DNA of 34,065 bases, taken from IMG/VR virus record IMGVR_UViG_3300048797_000367, positions 1 through 34,065 of that record, one strand, 5' to 3'. This document shows, one piece after another, positions 12,668-20,187 of this stretch; the stretch's first letter is position 1, and each line of letters begins with the position of its first letter. Below the pieces are notes generated by a model. That model saw only the letters and a list, made by a program, of their open reading frames with translations. It did no database searches and had not been told where the DNA came from. The translations under genes and the position numbers were made by a program. The DNA is from a virus.

Positions 12668-13360
12668 ATGCTTCAAATTGACATCAAAAAGCTATTGGCC
12701 CTTATCACCGTCGCCGGGTTTTTCGGCATTATCCTGGCCCTGTTTTTCTTCGCTATTCCCCAGGGCAACACGGATCTGCTCAAAACGTTCGGCATTGCCC
12801 TGATCTCCATTGTTTCCGCCGTGGCCGGTTATTACTTCGGATCCTCCGAGGGCAGCGCCCGCAAAACCGAGCTTATGGTTCCGCCTGCAGATACGCCGAA
12901 TACAGCGTCTTCTGACCCGTCATTAGCCGCTGTATCAGATCAAGCCCAGGCCGGTTTCATCCGCCTGCCGCTCCTGTTTCTTATTGCCGCCTTTGCCGGT
13001 GCGATAGCCCTGACCGGCTGCGCCACGACAGCGCCACCTTCAGCCACCACAAGCACAGTGGCGGCAGCCAGCGACAGCCCCATGGCCCTGGCCGGTAAAT
13101 CGCTTCTGGCCGTCAAGACAGCTATCGTTACCGCCGCCACTGCCACCGATGCCTTCTGCAAGGCAGGCAAGATCGGACCTGACAAGTGCGCCCAGGCCAA
13201 AGCCGCTTATGAAATGGCAAAACCGGCCTATGACGCCGCAGTAGACGCCTACCTGCTCATGTCCCAGGGCTATGGCGACCCCGCCGCCTTCGGTACTGCC
13301 CTGGCGCGGATACAAGGCATAGCGGATAACTTGTTGATCCTGACAGGAGGTGCCAATTGA
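12668..13360 (+). CDS. Holin-like membrane protein fused to a lipoprotein-like domain
   Basis: Residues 8-30 and 39-57 are two membrane segments followed by SSEGSARKTELM, the layout of small phage holins. After a flexible linker, residues 100-116 form a third hydrophobic stretch ending in a lipobox (LTGC, C118) and then a threonine- and serine-rich start of a helical, alanine-rich domain to residue 230. That part looks like an Rz1 or spanin-type outer membrane lipoprotein, so one reading frame seems to combine holin and lipoprotein. A simple explanation is loss of a stop between two genes. GGAGACTTAAACC precedes the ATG. The stop overlaps the next TTG start. Confidence 0.65.
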   Translation: MLQIDIKKLLALITVAGFFGIILALFFFAIPQGNTDLLKTFGIALISIVSAVAGYYFGSSEGSARKTELMVPPADTPNTASSDPSLAAVSDQAQAGFIRLPLLFLIAAFAGAIALTGCATTAPPSATTSTVAAASDSPMALAGKSLLAVKTAIVTAATATDAFCKAGKIGPDKCAQAKAAYEMAKPAYDAAVDAYLLMSQGYGDPAAFGTALARIQGIADNLLILTGGAN

Positions 13361-13545
13361 ATCCGCTCGTAATTGCTCAACTGGCCGTTATTCTGGCCCC
13401 CTTGGCCAATAACCTCGTTATCGAGGGTGGCAAGATGATCGCCTCCTTCCGTACCGACCTGACTCAGGACGATCTCAATAAAGCCCTGGAGCTGGCCAAG
13501 TCGGCATCATGGCCGGAGCTGGACTTTGGACAGAAGGGGCTATAG
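13357..13545 (+). CDS. Small hydrophobic protein (62 aa), hypothetical
   Basis: The frame starts at TTG 13357, overlapping the previous stop, with AGGAGGTG upstream. An N-terminal hydrophobic segment (LVIAQLAVILAPLANNLVI) is followed by a charged helical tail. It may be an accessory lysis protein by position; no family is recognised. Only 2 bases separate it from the next GTG start. Confidence 0.55.
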   Translation: MNPLVIAQLAVILAPLANNLVIEGGKMIASFRTDLTQDDLNKALELAKSASWPELDFGQKGL

Positions 13546-13547
13546 CC

Positions 13548-13775
13548 GTGCCCGATGAAATGGATCTCGTCCAGGATGCCTGTGACAGGCTGTTGGAAGA
13601 GGCACTGGCTGAACGGTTTCGCCGGGCGAGGACAGCTTTCACCCGCCCAGCTTCCCTCCTCTCGGCTGTTGAGATTTGCGAAGATTGTGACGAGGAAATA
13701 CCCTTACGGCGGCGGCAGGCGGTACCCGGTTGCATTCGCTGTATAGAGTGCCAGACATTATATGAAAAACGGTAA
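13548..13775 (+). CDS. DksA/TraR-type C4 zinc finger protein
   Basis: The start is GTG 13548, with AGAAGGGG upstream. This 75-aa protein has a helical N-terminus and a C-terminal zinc finger with C, C, then C, C (CEDCDEEIPLRRR, then CIRCIEC), the pattern of TraR/DksA family proteins. TraR-like phage proteins bind RNA polymerase at the secondary channel, so this one may tune host transcription during the late phase. The family is reasonably secure; the effect is inferred. Confidence 0.8.
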   Translation: MPDEMDLVQDACDRLLEEALAERFRRARTAFTRPASLLSAVEICEDCDEEIPLRRRQAVPGCIRCIECQTLYEKR

Positions 13776-13778
13776 AGA

Positions 13779-13811
13779 AGACCTCCGAGGTTTTTAAAAC
13801 CTCGAAGGTCT
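13779..13811 (+). repeat. AGACCTCCGAGGTTT palindrome between genes
   Basis: AGACCTCCGAGGTTT and AAACCTCGAAGGTCT are inverted with one mismatch around a 3-base centre. The palindrome sits between the zinc finger gene and the DUF2730 gene. Recalled relatives occur as dispersed intergenic palindromes in other genomes. It may also act as a bidirectional terminator-like hairpin. Confidence 0.55.
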
Positions 13812-13831
13812 GAAAGAGGAGGGGGCTGTAG

Positions 13832-14347
13832 ATGACTATAACCGTAACATGGCCGATGGTGGTTTATATCACCGGTATTATCCTGAGCTGGAGCGGTTTC
13901 CTGATCGGCCTCATTCGCTGGTCGCTGAAACGCAATCTGGCCAGCTTCGAAGATAAACTCACCGACACCGCCGCCATAGCAGCAAAAGCCACTCTGGATC
14001 TCGGCACGCATAAGGAAGATATCCAGAAAGAGATCACTAACATCACCGCCAAGCTGAACAATATGCCGGCTGGCTGCGGTGGCCACCAAATGACGGAACA
14101 ACGACTAAACGGCCACAGCGACCGGCTAGGCCAGCACAAAGAGCTGATCGTTAAGATTGAGGGCGAGTTTAAGTCAATGCCGAAAAAACACGATTTGGAT
14201 GCCGTCTATGACCGGGTTAACAAAGTCAGTGAGCAGATGAGCGACCTACGCAGTGAAATCAGTAAGATTGCCGGCACTATGCCGGGCCTCACCCATATAA
14301 CCGAGATGATGAACGACTTTCTATTGCGGCAAGGAGGGAAAAACTAA
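13832..14347 (+). CDS. DUF2730 / Mu gp25-like membrane-anchored coiled coil
   Basis: The N-terminal membrane segment (VVYITGIILSWSGFLIGLI, about 10-28) is followed by a long helical region with heptad-like spacing. This matches the Mu gp25/DUF2730 proteins located at the start of the packaging genes. The function is not known. GAGGAGGGGG lies upstream. The stop overlaps the next ATG (TAATG), as expected for the gp25-gp26-gp27 block. Confidence 0.75.
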   Translation: MTITVTWPMVVYITGIILSWSGFLIGLIRWSLKRNLASFEDKLTDTAAIAAKATLDLGTHKEDIQKEITNITAKLNNMPAGCGGHQMTEQRLNGHSDRLGQHKELIVKIEGEFKSMPKKHDLDAVYDRVNKVSEQMSDLRSEISKIAGTMPGLTHITEMMNDFLLRQGGKN

Positions 14348-14652
14348 TGGGCAACTACGCCGATGTAATAACCGCCGACATTCGCCTGGTGCTGCTGCGC
14401 TTTTTAATGGAGTCTGACGGCGACTATCGCCTTAACTCCTCCATCCTGCATAAGCTGCTGGATATGAAAGCGGGCTACACCACACCACGGGACAAGATGG
14501 TCACCGAACTGTTCTGGCTCAAAGAGCAAGGTCTGATCGAACTGGACGAGTCCGGCAACATCTATATTGCCACCCTCACGCTGCGCGGCATGGATATCGC
14601 GTCCGGATCTGCCAGACTGCCGGGTGTCGCCCGCCCCAGCCCGAGGAACTGA
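14347..14652 (+). CDS. VpaChn25_0724-type / Mu gp26-like winged-helix protein
   Basis: This 101-aa protein (YRLNSSILHKLLDMKAGYTT, then MVTELFWLKEQGLIEL and ATLTLRGMDIASG) fits the Mu gp26-type family, a small winged-helix-like protein that precedes the small terminase. The role is unknown. It overlaps the upstream gene by one base and ends 1 base before the next ATG. Confidence 0.8.
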   Translation: MGNYADVITADIRLVLLRFLMESDGDYRLNSSILHKLLDMKAGYTTPRDKMVTELFWLKEQGLIELDESGNIYIATLTLRGMDIASGSARLPGVARPSPRN

Positions 14653-14653
14653 T

Positions 14654-15256
14654 ATGCCCAAGGCCTCTACCATCGAATGTCTGCCCGCCGATATCCTGTC
14701 CCAGTTGCAGCAGCTGCTCCAGGATCCCCGCGTGACCCAGTTGGACGCTACCGTTAAAATTAACAGTATCCTGGCGGCCGACGGGCATCCAGATCGCGTC
14801 AGCAAGTCCGCCGTCAACCGCTATGCCGTGCGCATGGAAGAGGTCGGTGCAAAGCTCAGGCAAAGTCGAGAAGTCGCGCAGATGTACATCGCCCAGGTCG
14901 GTGCAGCGCCCCAGGGCCAATCCGGCCTGCTGATCAATGAAATGTTGCGTTCAATGGCGTTTGAAGTGTCGTTAAAGATGCAGGAAGCCGACGCCGACGA
15001 TCCCGAATCCATGGCCGCCACCATCAGCCAGCTGAAGAATCTGGCCCTCACCATGCAGCGGTTGGAGCAGAGCGCCACCATTAATGTCAAGCGTGAAGGG
15101 GAGATCAGGAAAAACGAGCGGGAGAATGCGCTCAAGGATGCGGCCAACGCCATCAAAGAAGCCACTTCCAAGGCACCAATAGATGGCAACTTCCAGTTCG
15201 ACCCCCAAACAATCGATTATGTCACCACGGTGCTCTATGGACTCAGGCCGAAATAA
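14654..15256 (+). CDS. Small terminase subunit-type protein (DUF3486, Mu gp27)
   Basis: I start at the ATG at 14654 after the gp26 stop. The protein matches DUF3486/gp27, thought to be the small terminase subunit that recognises phage DNA for packaging. The N-terminal segment SIECLPADILSQLQ-like (here STIECLPADILSQLQ) and the SKSAVNRYAVRMEE region are the family hallmarks of a helix-turn-helix. A long helical middle part is followed by a short strand tail. It overlaps the large terminase ORF by 20 bases. Confidence 0.85.
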   Translation: MPKASTIECLPADILSQLQQLLQDPRVTQLDATVKINSILAADGHPDRVSKSAVNRYAVRMEEVGAKLRQSREVAQMYIAQVGAAPQGQSGLLINEMLRSMAFEVSLKMQEADADDPESMAATISQLKNLALTMQRLEQSATINVKREGEIRKNERENALKDAANAIKEATSKAPIDGNFQFDPQTIDYVTTVLYGLRPK

Positions 15257-16883
15257 CATCCACATATTCCTGCTGGCCCTGGCGGTATCCGTCCTTGTCT
15301 ATCTGGCTGGGCCGTCCATCGTGCTGGCCAACGACCTGGCCAGCACGGCCAACCCACCGACGCATATCCCGACCGGCGATACCGTCGCCGCGTCTAGTGT
15401 CGCTACGATCGCCGGACCACTGATTCCGCTGACCCTGTATCAGCAACGCTGGGTACAGGATGATTCGCGCCTGAAGATCGGCATGATGTCCCGCCAGAGT
15501 GGCAAGTCGTTCGGTACCGCCCTGGAAGCGGTTGTCGATTGCTTCAAGCGTAAGACCACCTGGGTATTCCTGTCTGCAGGTGAGCGCCAGTCCAAGGAGC
15601 TGATGGCCAAGGCCGCCATGCATGCCAAGGCCATGAACCTGGCGATCCTGGAGATCTCCGACACCTTCAAGGATGAAAACGACGTCCGGACCGAATACAA
15701 GCAGCTGGAGATCATCTTCCCGAACGGCAGCCGTATCATCGGCCTGCCGGCAAATCCGGCCACCGCCCGAGGTCATTCCGCCAACATCCTGCTGGATGAA
15801 TTCGGCCTGCACAAGGATTCCCGTGCCATCTGGACCGCGCTCTATCCATCTATCACCCGTGGCTACAAGATCCGCGTCATCAGCACGCCGCTCGGCAAGA
15901 AGAATAAATTCTACGAGATATGGACCGGACTGACGCTCCAGATCTGGGACGGCATGGAGTATCGCCACGTCGGCGATAAGGGGGGCTGGTCCAAGCACAA
16001 GGTCACGATTTATGACGCCGTGGCCATGGGGCTGGAGCTGTACGACGATGACTTTAACCCGACTACCGACCCGGAATATTTGCGCCTCGGTCTGGGCGAT
16101 GACGAAGCCTGGCATCAGGAATACCTGTGCGAATTCATCGATGAGGCCACCGCCTGGCTGACATACGACCTGATTGAGTCGGTTGAGGATGTCCGCCTGG
16201 ATGCCTCCCCGGCCTGGATAGAAGAACTGATCTCCTCTGCTGTGACGTACTACGAAATATGGAAAACCGTCGAGCGGCCTCCGGTAGCATTCGAGGCCGG
16301 GCATATCCTGGACAAGGCCATGATCGCCGGCGATCTGTACGGCGGCTTCGACGTGGCCCGGCACCGCGACATGTCCCTGATCTGGCTGGATGAGATGGTC
16401 GGAGATACCGCCCGCTGCAGGGGCGTAGTTAATCTAACCAAACAGACGTTTGGAGTACAAAAGCTGGTCCTGTTCGCCGTCCTCAAACATCCCCGGATGC
16501 GCCGCTGCTGTATTGATGAAACCGGCCTCGGCGCCATGCTGGCCGAGGAGGCCGTAACCATGTTCGGCAGCCTGGCCGAAGGCGTGACCTTCACCAACGC
16601 CAGCAAAGAAGCGCTGGCCGTGGGTATCAAGAGAAGTTTCCAGGATCGCAGGGACGCCATACCGCCCGATACCACCATCCGGCTGAGTCTGCATACGGTC
16701 AAGAAGATCGCCACCGCCGCCGGCAACTTCCGCTTCGACGCCGACCGCGACGAAAAGATCGGCCATGCCGATCATTTCTGGGCCAAAGCGCTGGCGGTGG
16801 AGGCACGGTCGACGCCTGTCGTAGAAGATACGATCCTCTCCGGATCCACCCGCGAGAGTTTTAATATGATGGAGAGGTATTGA
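15237..16883 (+). CDS. Large terminase subunit (Mu gp28-like) with hydrophobic N-terminus
   Basis: This is the packaging motor: an ATPase plus nuclease that cuts and translocates phage DNA. The ATPase has a Walker A-like SRQSGKS at 85-91, Walker B ILLDEFG at 184-190 (D187, E188) and a coupling motif VISTPLGKKNKF at 214-225. The nuclease-type acidic residues are in GGFDVARHRD, CCIDETGLG and near HADHFW. Unusually, residues 8-31 (IHIFLLALAVSVLVYLAG and following) form a signal-peptide-like segment ending SIVLAND, before the normal gp28 core at about residue 60. Neither the ATG at 15237 nor a GTG at 15321 has a clear ribosome binding site, so the start is uncertain, but the frame is open through the segment. 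Confidence 0.88.
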   Translation: MDSGRNNIHIFLLALAVSVLVYLAGPSIVLANDLASTANPPTHIPTGDTVAASSVATIAGPLIPLTLYQQRWVQDDSRLKIGMMSRQSGKSFGTALEAVVDCFKRKTTWVFLSAGERQSKELMAKAAMHAKAMNLAILEISDTFKDENDVRTEYKQLEIIFPNGSRIIGLPANPATARGHSANILLDEFGLHKDSRAIWTALYPSITRGYKIRVISTPLGKKNKFYEIWTGLTLQIWDGMEYRHVGDKGGWSKHKVTIYDAVAMGLELYDDDFNPTTDPEYLRLGLGDDEAWHQEYLCEFIDEATAWLTYDLIESVEDVRLDASPAWIEELISSAVTYYEIWKTVERPPVAFEAGHILDKAMIAGDLYGGFDVARHRDMSLIWLDEMVGDTARCRGVVNLTKQTFGVQKLVLFAVLKHPRMRRCCIDETGLGAMLAEEAVTMFGSLAEGVTFTNASKEALAVGIKRSFQDRRDAIPPDTTIRLSLHTVKKIATAAGNFRFDADRDEKIGHADHFWAKALAVEARSTPVVEDTILSGSTRESFNMMERY

Positions 16884-16884
16884 C

Positions 16885-18486
16885 ATGACCAAAGGCATCT
16901 GGGTTTCCCCCACACAATTCGTTGATTTTTCCGACACCACTCCCGATCGCGAGCGCCTCCAGGACGAGATCGCTACCCGCCAGGCTGCCTGGGACTGGAG
17001 CGGCTTCATGGGGTTGCTCCCCGATCCCGACCCGATCCTGCGCAAGCTGGGGGATGGCTCGGAGATCCTGGAGAGCCTGACCGCCGACGGGCATCTGATC
17101 GCCGTCATACAACAGCGCAAACTGGGAACACTGAAAAAGGAGTTCCGCTGGGAAGCGGGCCTTGCACCCGGAGAAAAGCAAGCGGGCAGCCAAGCCGCAA
17201 AACTGGCGGAAGGCCTCACCGCCGACCTGGAGAACGTCGATCTCTATAACCTGATTTCCGCCCTGCTCGACGCGCCACTCTACGGCAATACCCCGGTGGA
17301 AATTAAGTGGGAGCCGAAAGGAGATCGCCTGGCGATTAAGGACATCGAGGCGAAGCCAACCCGCTGGTTCAGTTTCAACGAATATAACGAGCCGCGTTTT
17401 GTAACGATGCAGAATGCCTGGGACGGTCTGGAACTCCCGTTCGGCAAGTTCGTTCTGGCCAGGCACTTCCCCACTTACGACAACCCGTTTGGCCTGCGCC
17501 TCCTCTCCCGCTGTTTCTGGCCGGTCGCCTTCAAAAAGGGCGGCATTAAGTTCTGGACCGTCCTGGCTGAAAAATACGGCATCCCGTTCCTGCTCGGCAA
17601 ACATCGCGTTGGCGCTACCCCGCTCGAAAAGCAGGAGATGCTTACCAACCTGTCCAGGATGGTGCGCGACGCCGTGGCTGTAATCGCCCAGGGCGGCTCC
17701 GTGGAGATCGTCGAGACCGGCAAGGCTGGCGGTGGCGCCGACATCCATTCCGGCCTGGTTCACGAGATGAACGCCGAGATGTCCAAGGTCATTATGTGCC
17801 AGACCCTCACCGCCGAGGTCAGCGCCCAGGGCGGCAGCCGCGCCCAGGGGCAGGTGCATGCCGATATTCTGGAGGATGTTCGCCAGGGGGATCAGACCCT
17901 CGTCAAAAAGGCCATGGAGGAAATCGCCTGGTTATACGGTTTGGTGAATGCGCCGGGGATCCCCGCGCCGAAGTTTGTCTGGTTCGAAGAGGCCGACCCG
18001 AAAAGAGATTTCGCGGAGCGCGACAAACTACTGACCGATGGCGGCGTCAAGTTCCAAAAATCGCATTATGTAAAGGTTTATGGCTTCGAGGAGGAGGACT
18101 TCGAACTGACCACCCCTAACCCACCCCCCCTAACCCCCCTTGACAGGGGGGGACTTAAGCTCTCCCCTGTTAAGGGGAGCGGGGAGGGGTTGGTTCCAGG
18201 GACTGAGAATGGTAAGGACTTTGCCGCACAATCCGTTAATCCGGACACGGCTGATCTGCTCGCCGAACAGCTGTCAGGTCAGGCCATGGCCGAGACGGAT
18301 AAATGGATCGAACAGCTGCGTCAGCTCACCATGTCCGCTACCAGCCTGGAGGATCTACGCGATCGTATCATCGGACTGTATGGTGATATGGATCCGGCCG
18401 AGCTGGGTGGCATTATTGCCCAGGCTATGACCCTGTCTGACTGTGCCGGGCGGGTTGATGTCCAGGATGAGACGAAGGGTGTGTAG
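16885..18486 (+). CDS. Portal protein (DUF935, Mu gp29) with in-frame repeat
   Basis: This is the dodecameric portal through which DNA enters the head. The start MTKGIWVSPTQFVDF and the core (LPFGKFVLARHFPTYDNPFG, then FWPVAFKKGGIKFW) match the Mu gp29/DUF935 family. Residues about 411-437 (PNPPPLTPLDRGGLKLSP onward) are encoded by a dispersed double-hairpin repeat inserted in frame, which adds a proline- and glycine-rich loop absent from the family. The TAG stop is also contributed by a second repeat (18483-18555). It begins 1 base after the terminase stop. Function should survive if the insert lies in a surface loop. Confidence 0.88.
   Translation: MTKGIWVSPTQFVDFSDTTPDRERLQDEIATRQAAWDWSGFMGLLPDPDPILRKLGDGSEILESLTADGHLIAVIQQRKLGTLKKEFRWEAGLAPGEKQAGSQAAKLAEGLTADLENVDLYNLISALLDAPLYGNTPVEIKWEPKGDRLAIKDIEAKPTRWFSFNEYNEPRFVTMQNAWDGLELPFGKFVLARHFPTYDNPFGLRLLSRCFWPVAFKKGGIKFWTVLAEKYGIPFLLGKHRVGATPLEKQEMLTNLSRMVRDAVAVIAQGGSVEIVETGKAGGGADIHSGLVHEMNAEMSKVIMCQTLTAEVSAQGGSRAQGQVHADILEDVRQGDQTLVKKAMEEIAWLYGLVNAPGIPAPKFVWFEEADPKRDFAERDKLLTDGGVKFQKSHYVKVYGFEEEDFELTTPNPPPLTPLDRGGLKLSPVKGSGEGLVPGTENGKDFAAQSVNPDTADLLAEQLSGQAMAETDKWIEQLRQLTMSATSLEDLRDRIIGLYGDMDPAELGGIIAQAMTLSDCAGRVDVQDETKGV
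18113..18195 (+). repeat. Double-hairpin dispersed repeat, copy 1 (inside the portal gene)
   Basis: Two hairpins, CCCCCCT/AGGGGGG (18134-18151) and CTCCCCT/AGGGGAG (18162-18179), are flanked by CCCCTAACC-like and GGGGTTGG-like ends. It is related to the copies at 19871-19953 and 22663-22744. It is read in frame without a stop as part of the portal protein. Confidence 0.75.
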
Positions 18487-18555
18487 GGGCGCGGGCTTGC
18501 CCCGCCCTTGTTGCCACGGAGATCAAAGGCGGGCGGGCCAAGGCCGCGCCCCTAC
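18483..18555 (+). repeat. GTAGGGGCGCGGGCTTGCCCC repeat, copy 1 (73 bp)
   Basis: The element starts GTAGGGGCGCGG and ends CCGCGCCCCTAC, inverted ends around a GCCC/GGGC-rich middle. A second copy of the same length, 73 bp, is at 21066-21138. The portal stop codon TAG is within its first bases. The start codon of the next gene follows 9 bases after it, so its 3' edge also forms the leader of that gene. Confidence 0.8.
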
Positions 18556-18564
18556 GGAAATCAT

Positions 18565-19332
18565 ATGACCCCTGAAGAGTTCCAAAACATCTTTAACCTC
18601 CCATTTACCGAGGCTTCACAGTTCTTCCGGAACAAGCTGAATATCCCCACGGAGGCCTGGGATGACCTCTGGAAAGAAGAACACGCCAAGGGCTTCATGG
18701 TGGCCGGCGCGCAAAAGGCCGATCTGCTGACTGACTTCCGCGACGCGGTGCAAAAGTCCATTGACGGCGGCATGACGCTGCCGGAATTTCAGAGTCAGTT
18801 TGACACCATCGTCGCCAAACATGGCTGGAGTTATAACGGTTCCCGCAATTGGCGATCTGAACTGATCTACAATACCAACGTCCGCACCGCCAACCAGGCA
18901 GGGCGCTGGAAACAGCTGACCGATGTACCGGCCGGCGAGGTGGTCTACCTGATCTACCGCCACCGTGACGGCGTCAGACATCCCCGGCCCATGCATGTGT
19001 CCTGGAATGGCATCACCCTGCCGTCAACGCATCCCTGGTGGCAAACCCATTACACGCCCAACGGCTGGGGTTGCCATTGTACCGTCTTCCGGGCTTCGGC
19101 GGCCGAATACCGGGCAGCAACCGCCGCCGGGATGATCCCGCCTGTAGACGAGATCATCGATCCTAAAACCGGCGCGCCGATCGGCATCGACAAGGGGTGG
19201 GATTATAACGTCGGCCAGGCCGGGCAGCAGCACGATTACGAAGTACTGCGCGACAAGATCATCAGCCTGCCTCCGGATATAGCAGATAAGTTGCGCGCCG
19301 AAATGGCCGCGCACGGCATTGAGGTGACATGA
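18565..19332 (+). CDS. Minor head protein, Mu gpF-like (gp30)
   Basis: I start at the ATG at 18565. The longer ORF reads through the upstream repeat, which is not coding in this family. The 255-aa protein has the gpF-type signature: RSELIYNTNVRTANQAGRW, then RHRDGVRHPRPMHVSWNG and HYTPNGWGCHCTV. It is a minor capsid/head morphogenesis protein connected with the portal. Only a weak GGAAATC precedes the ATG, probably because the repeat replaced the normal leader. Its stop overlaps the next ATG. Confidence 0.88.
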   Translation: MTPEEFQNIFNLPFTEASQFFRNKLNIPTEAWDDLWKEEHAKGFMVAGAQKADLLTDFRDAVQKSIDGGMTLPEFQSQFDTIVAKHGWSYNGSRNWRSELIYNTNVRTANQAGRWKQLTDVPAGEVVYLIYRHRDGVRHPRPMHVSWNGITLPSTHPWWQTHYTPNGWGCHCTVFRASAAEYRAATAAGMIPPVDEIIDPKTGAPIGIDKGWDYNVGQAGQQHDYEVLRDKIISLPPDIADKLRAEMAAHGIEVT

Positions 19333-19895
19333 TGGGAATACGCGGCACGCTCCAAACCGATGAAGCAAAACAGCTGCTAGCGGCGGTGTCGGCCCGCTAT
19401 GGCACCCTTGGCCCGGTATTTACCAAAATCGGCGAAATGATGCTGCGCCGGGTCGATGACCGCTTTGTGAGCGAGACGGATCCGGACGGCAACAAGTGGC
19501 TGCCGACCAAGGTGCTTTCCAATTATTTGGGCTATGTCGGCACCCGCAAGGGTTACAAACGCAAGGAAGCCTACACGAAAAAAGGCGGCTTTCGTGCCGC
19601 CTTCTCCCGTTACCTGGCTGACAAGAAGATCCTGCATCTCACCGGCGCGCTGCGTAACGACATCCATTATCAGGCGAGCGAGCGCGGCGTCGAGTGGGGC
19701 ACCTCCGGACGCATCCCGTATGCGGGAATCCAACATATGGGCGGCATGGCCGGGCGAGGGCGTAAAACTTACATTCCGGCCCGCCCGTATCTGGGGCGCA
19801 ATGTGGGTGATGGCATAGAGATCGCCCCGGCTGATCAACAGGCAGCCATCGGGATGATTGTGGAACACCTTAACCCCTCCCCCGCCTCCCCTTAA
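19329..19895 (+). CDS. Phage virion morphogenesis protein, Mu gpG-like
   Basis: This 188-aa protein matches the virion morphogenesis/tail completion family of Mu gpG: MLRRVDDRFVSETDPDGNKW in the N-terminal half, LTGALRNDIHYQASERGVEW, then IPYAGIQHMGG and IPARPYLG. It is thought to act at head completion or head-tail joining. ATG 19329 or 19332 could be used; GAGGTG sits just upstream. The last residues (NPSPASP) come from the repeat that begins about 19871, so the C-terminus is likely altered. Confidence 0.85.
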   Translation: MMGIRGTLQTDEAKQLLAAVSARYGTLGPVFTKIGEMMLRRVDDRFVSETDPDGNKWLPTKVLSNYLGYVGTRKGYKRKEAYTKKGGFRAAFSRYLADKKILHLTGALRNDIHYQASERGVEWGTSGRIPYAGIQHMGGMAGRGRKTYIPARPYLGRNVGDGIEIAPADQQAAIGMIVEHLNPSPASP

Positions 19896-19953
19896 CATCA
19901 AGGGGAGGAGCCTTGAAGTCTCCCCTTATTTAAGGGGAGATTTAGAGGGGTTA
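19871..19953 (+). repeat. Double-hairpin dispersed repeat, copy 2
   Basis: Outer arms TAACCCCTC (19871-19879) and GAGGGGTTA (19945-19953) enclose two hairpins, CCTCCCCTT/AAGGGGAGG (19885-19908) and TCTCCCCTT/AAGGGGAGA (19919-19940). This would form a three-way junction. It overlaps the 3' end of the gpG-like gene. Confidence 0.85.
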
Positions 19954-19957
19954 GCTT

Positions 19958-20176
19958 TTGGGCTACCTTCGCCTTCCAAATTTGCCCCGTACGGCGTTTG
20001 AAGATGCCAGCGCTCACAAGGACACCAATATTTTATTTGAACGCGATACGCGAAAGTTTAAAGACTGTTTTAACATGGTTCCGAAACGTGGCAGAGAAAG
20101 AATTGAAGCGCTTCAAATAGCAATGGCGTTGTTTTTGACTGAATGTACCCGTGCGATTAAAAATCGCACGGGGTAA
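19958..20176 (+). CDS. Possible small or truncated ORF (72 aa)
   Basis: The frame starts at TTG 19958, immediately after the repeat, and has no clear ribosome binding site. Codon structure looks coding (LPNLPRTAFEDASAHKDTN, then ERIEALQIAMALFLTEC). An in-frame ATG exists only in the middle. The product is not recognised and is absent from the standard Mu order between gpG and the protease, so it may be the 3' part of a gene whose start was displaced by the repeat. The last codons read through an 11-bp hairpin (20148-20172). Confidence 0.4.
   Translation: MGYLRLPNLPRTAFEDASAHKDTNILFERDTRKFKDCFNMVPKRGRERIEALQIAMALFLTECTRAIKNRTG
20148..20172 (+). repeat. Perfect 11-bp hairpin before the protease gene
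   Basis: CCCGTGCGATT and AATCGCACGGG are separated by AAA. The hairpin lies just before the ribosome binding site of the protease gene and inside the end of the small ORF. There is no T-run. It may regulate translation of the protease or be another dispersed palindrome. Confidence 0.65.
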
Positions 20177-20187
20177 AGGAGACCACG

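Noticed and set aside
15243-16364. A 373-aa minus-strand frame opposite the terminase
   Set aside because: The plus-strand terminase has all family motifs. The opposite frame is open only because of GC-rich codon use.
16861-17859. A 332-aa minus-strand frame opposite the portal gene
   Set aside because: Shadow of the portal coding sequence; no start signal and no recognisable domain.
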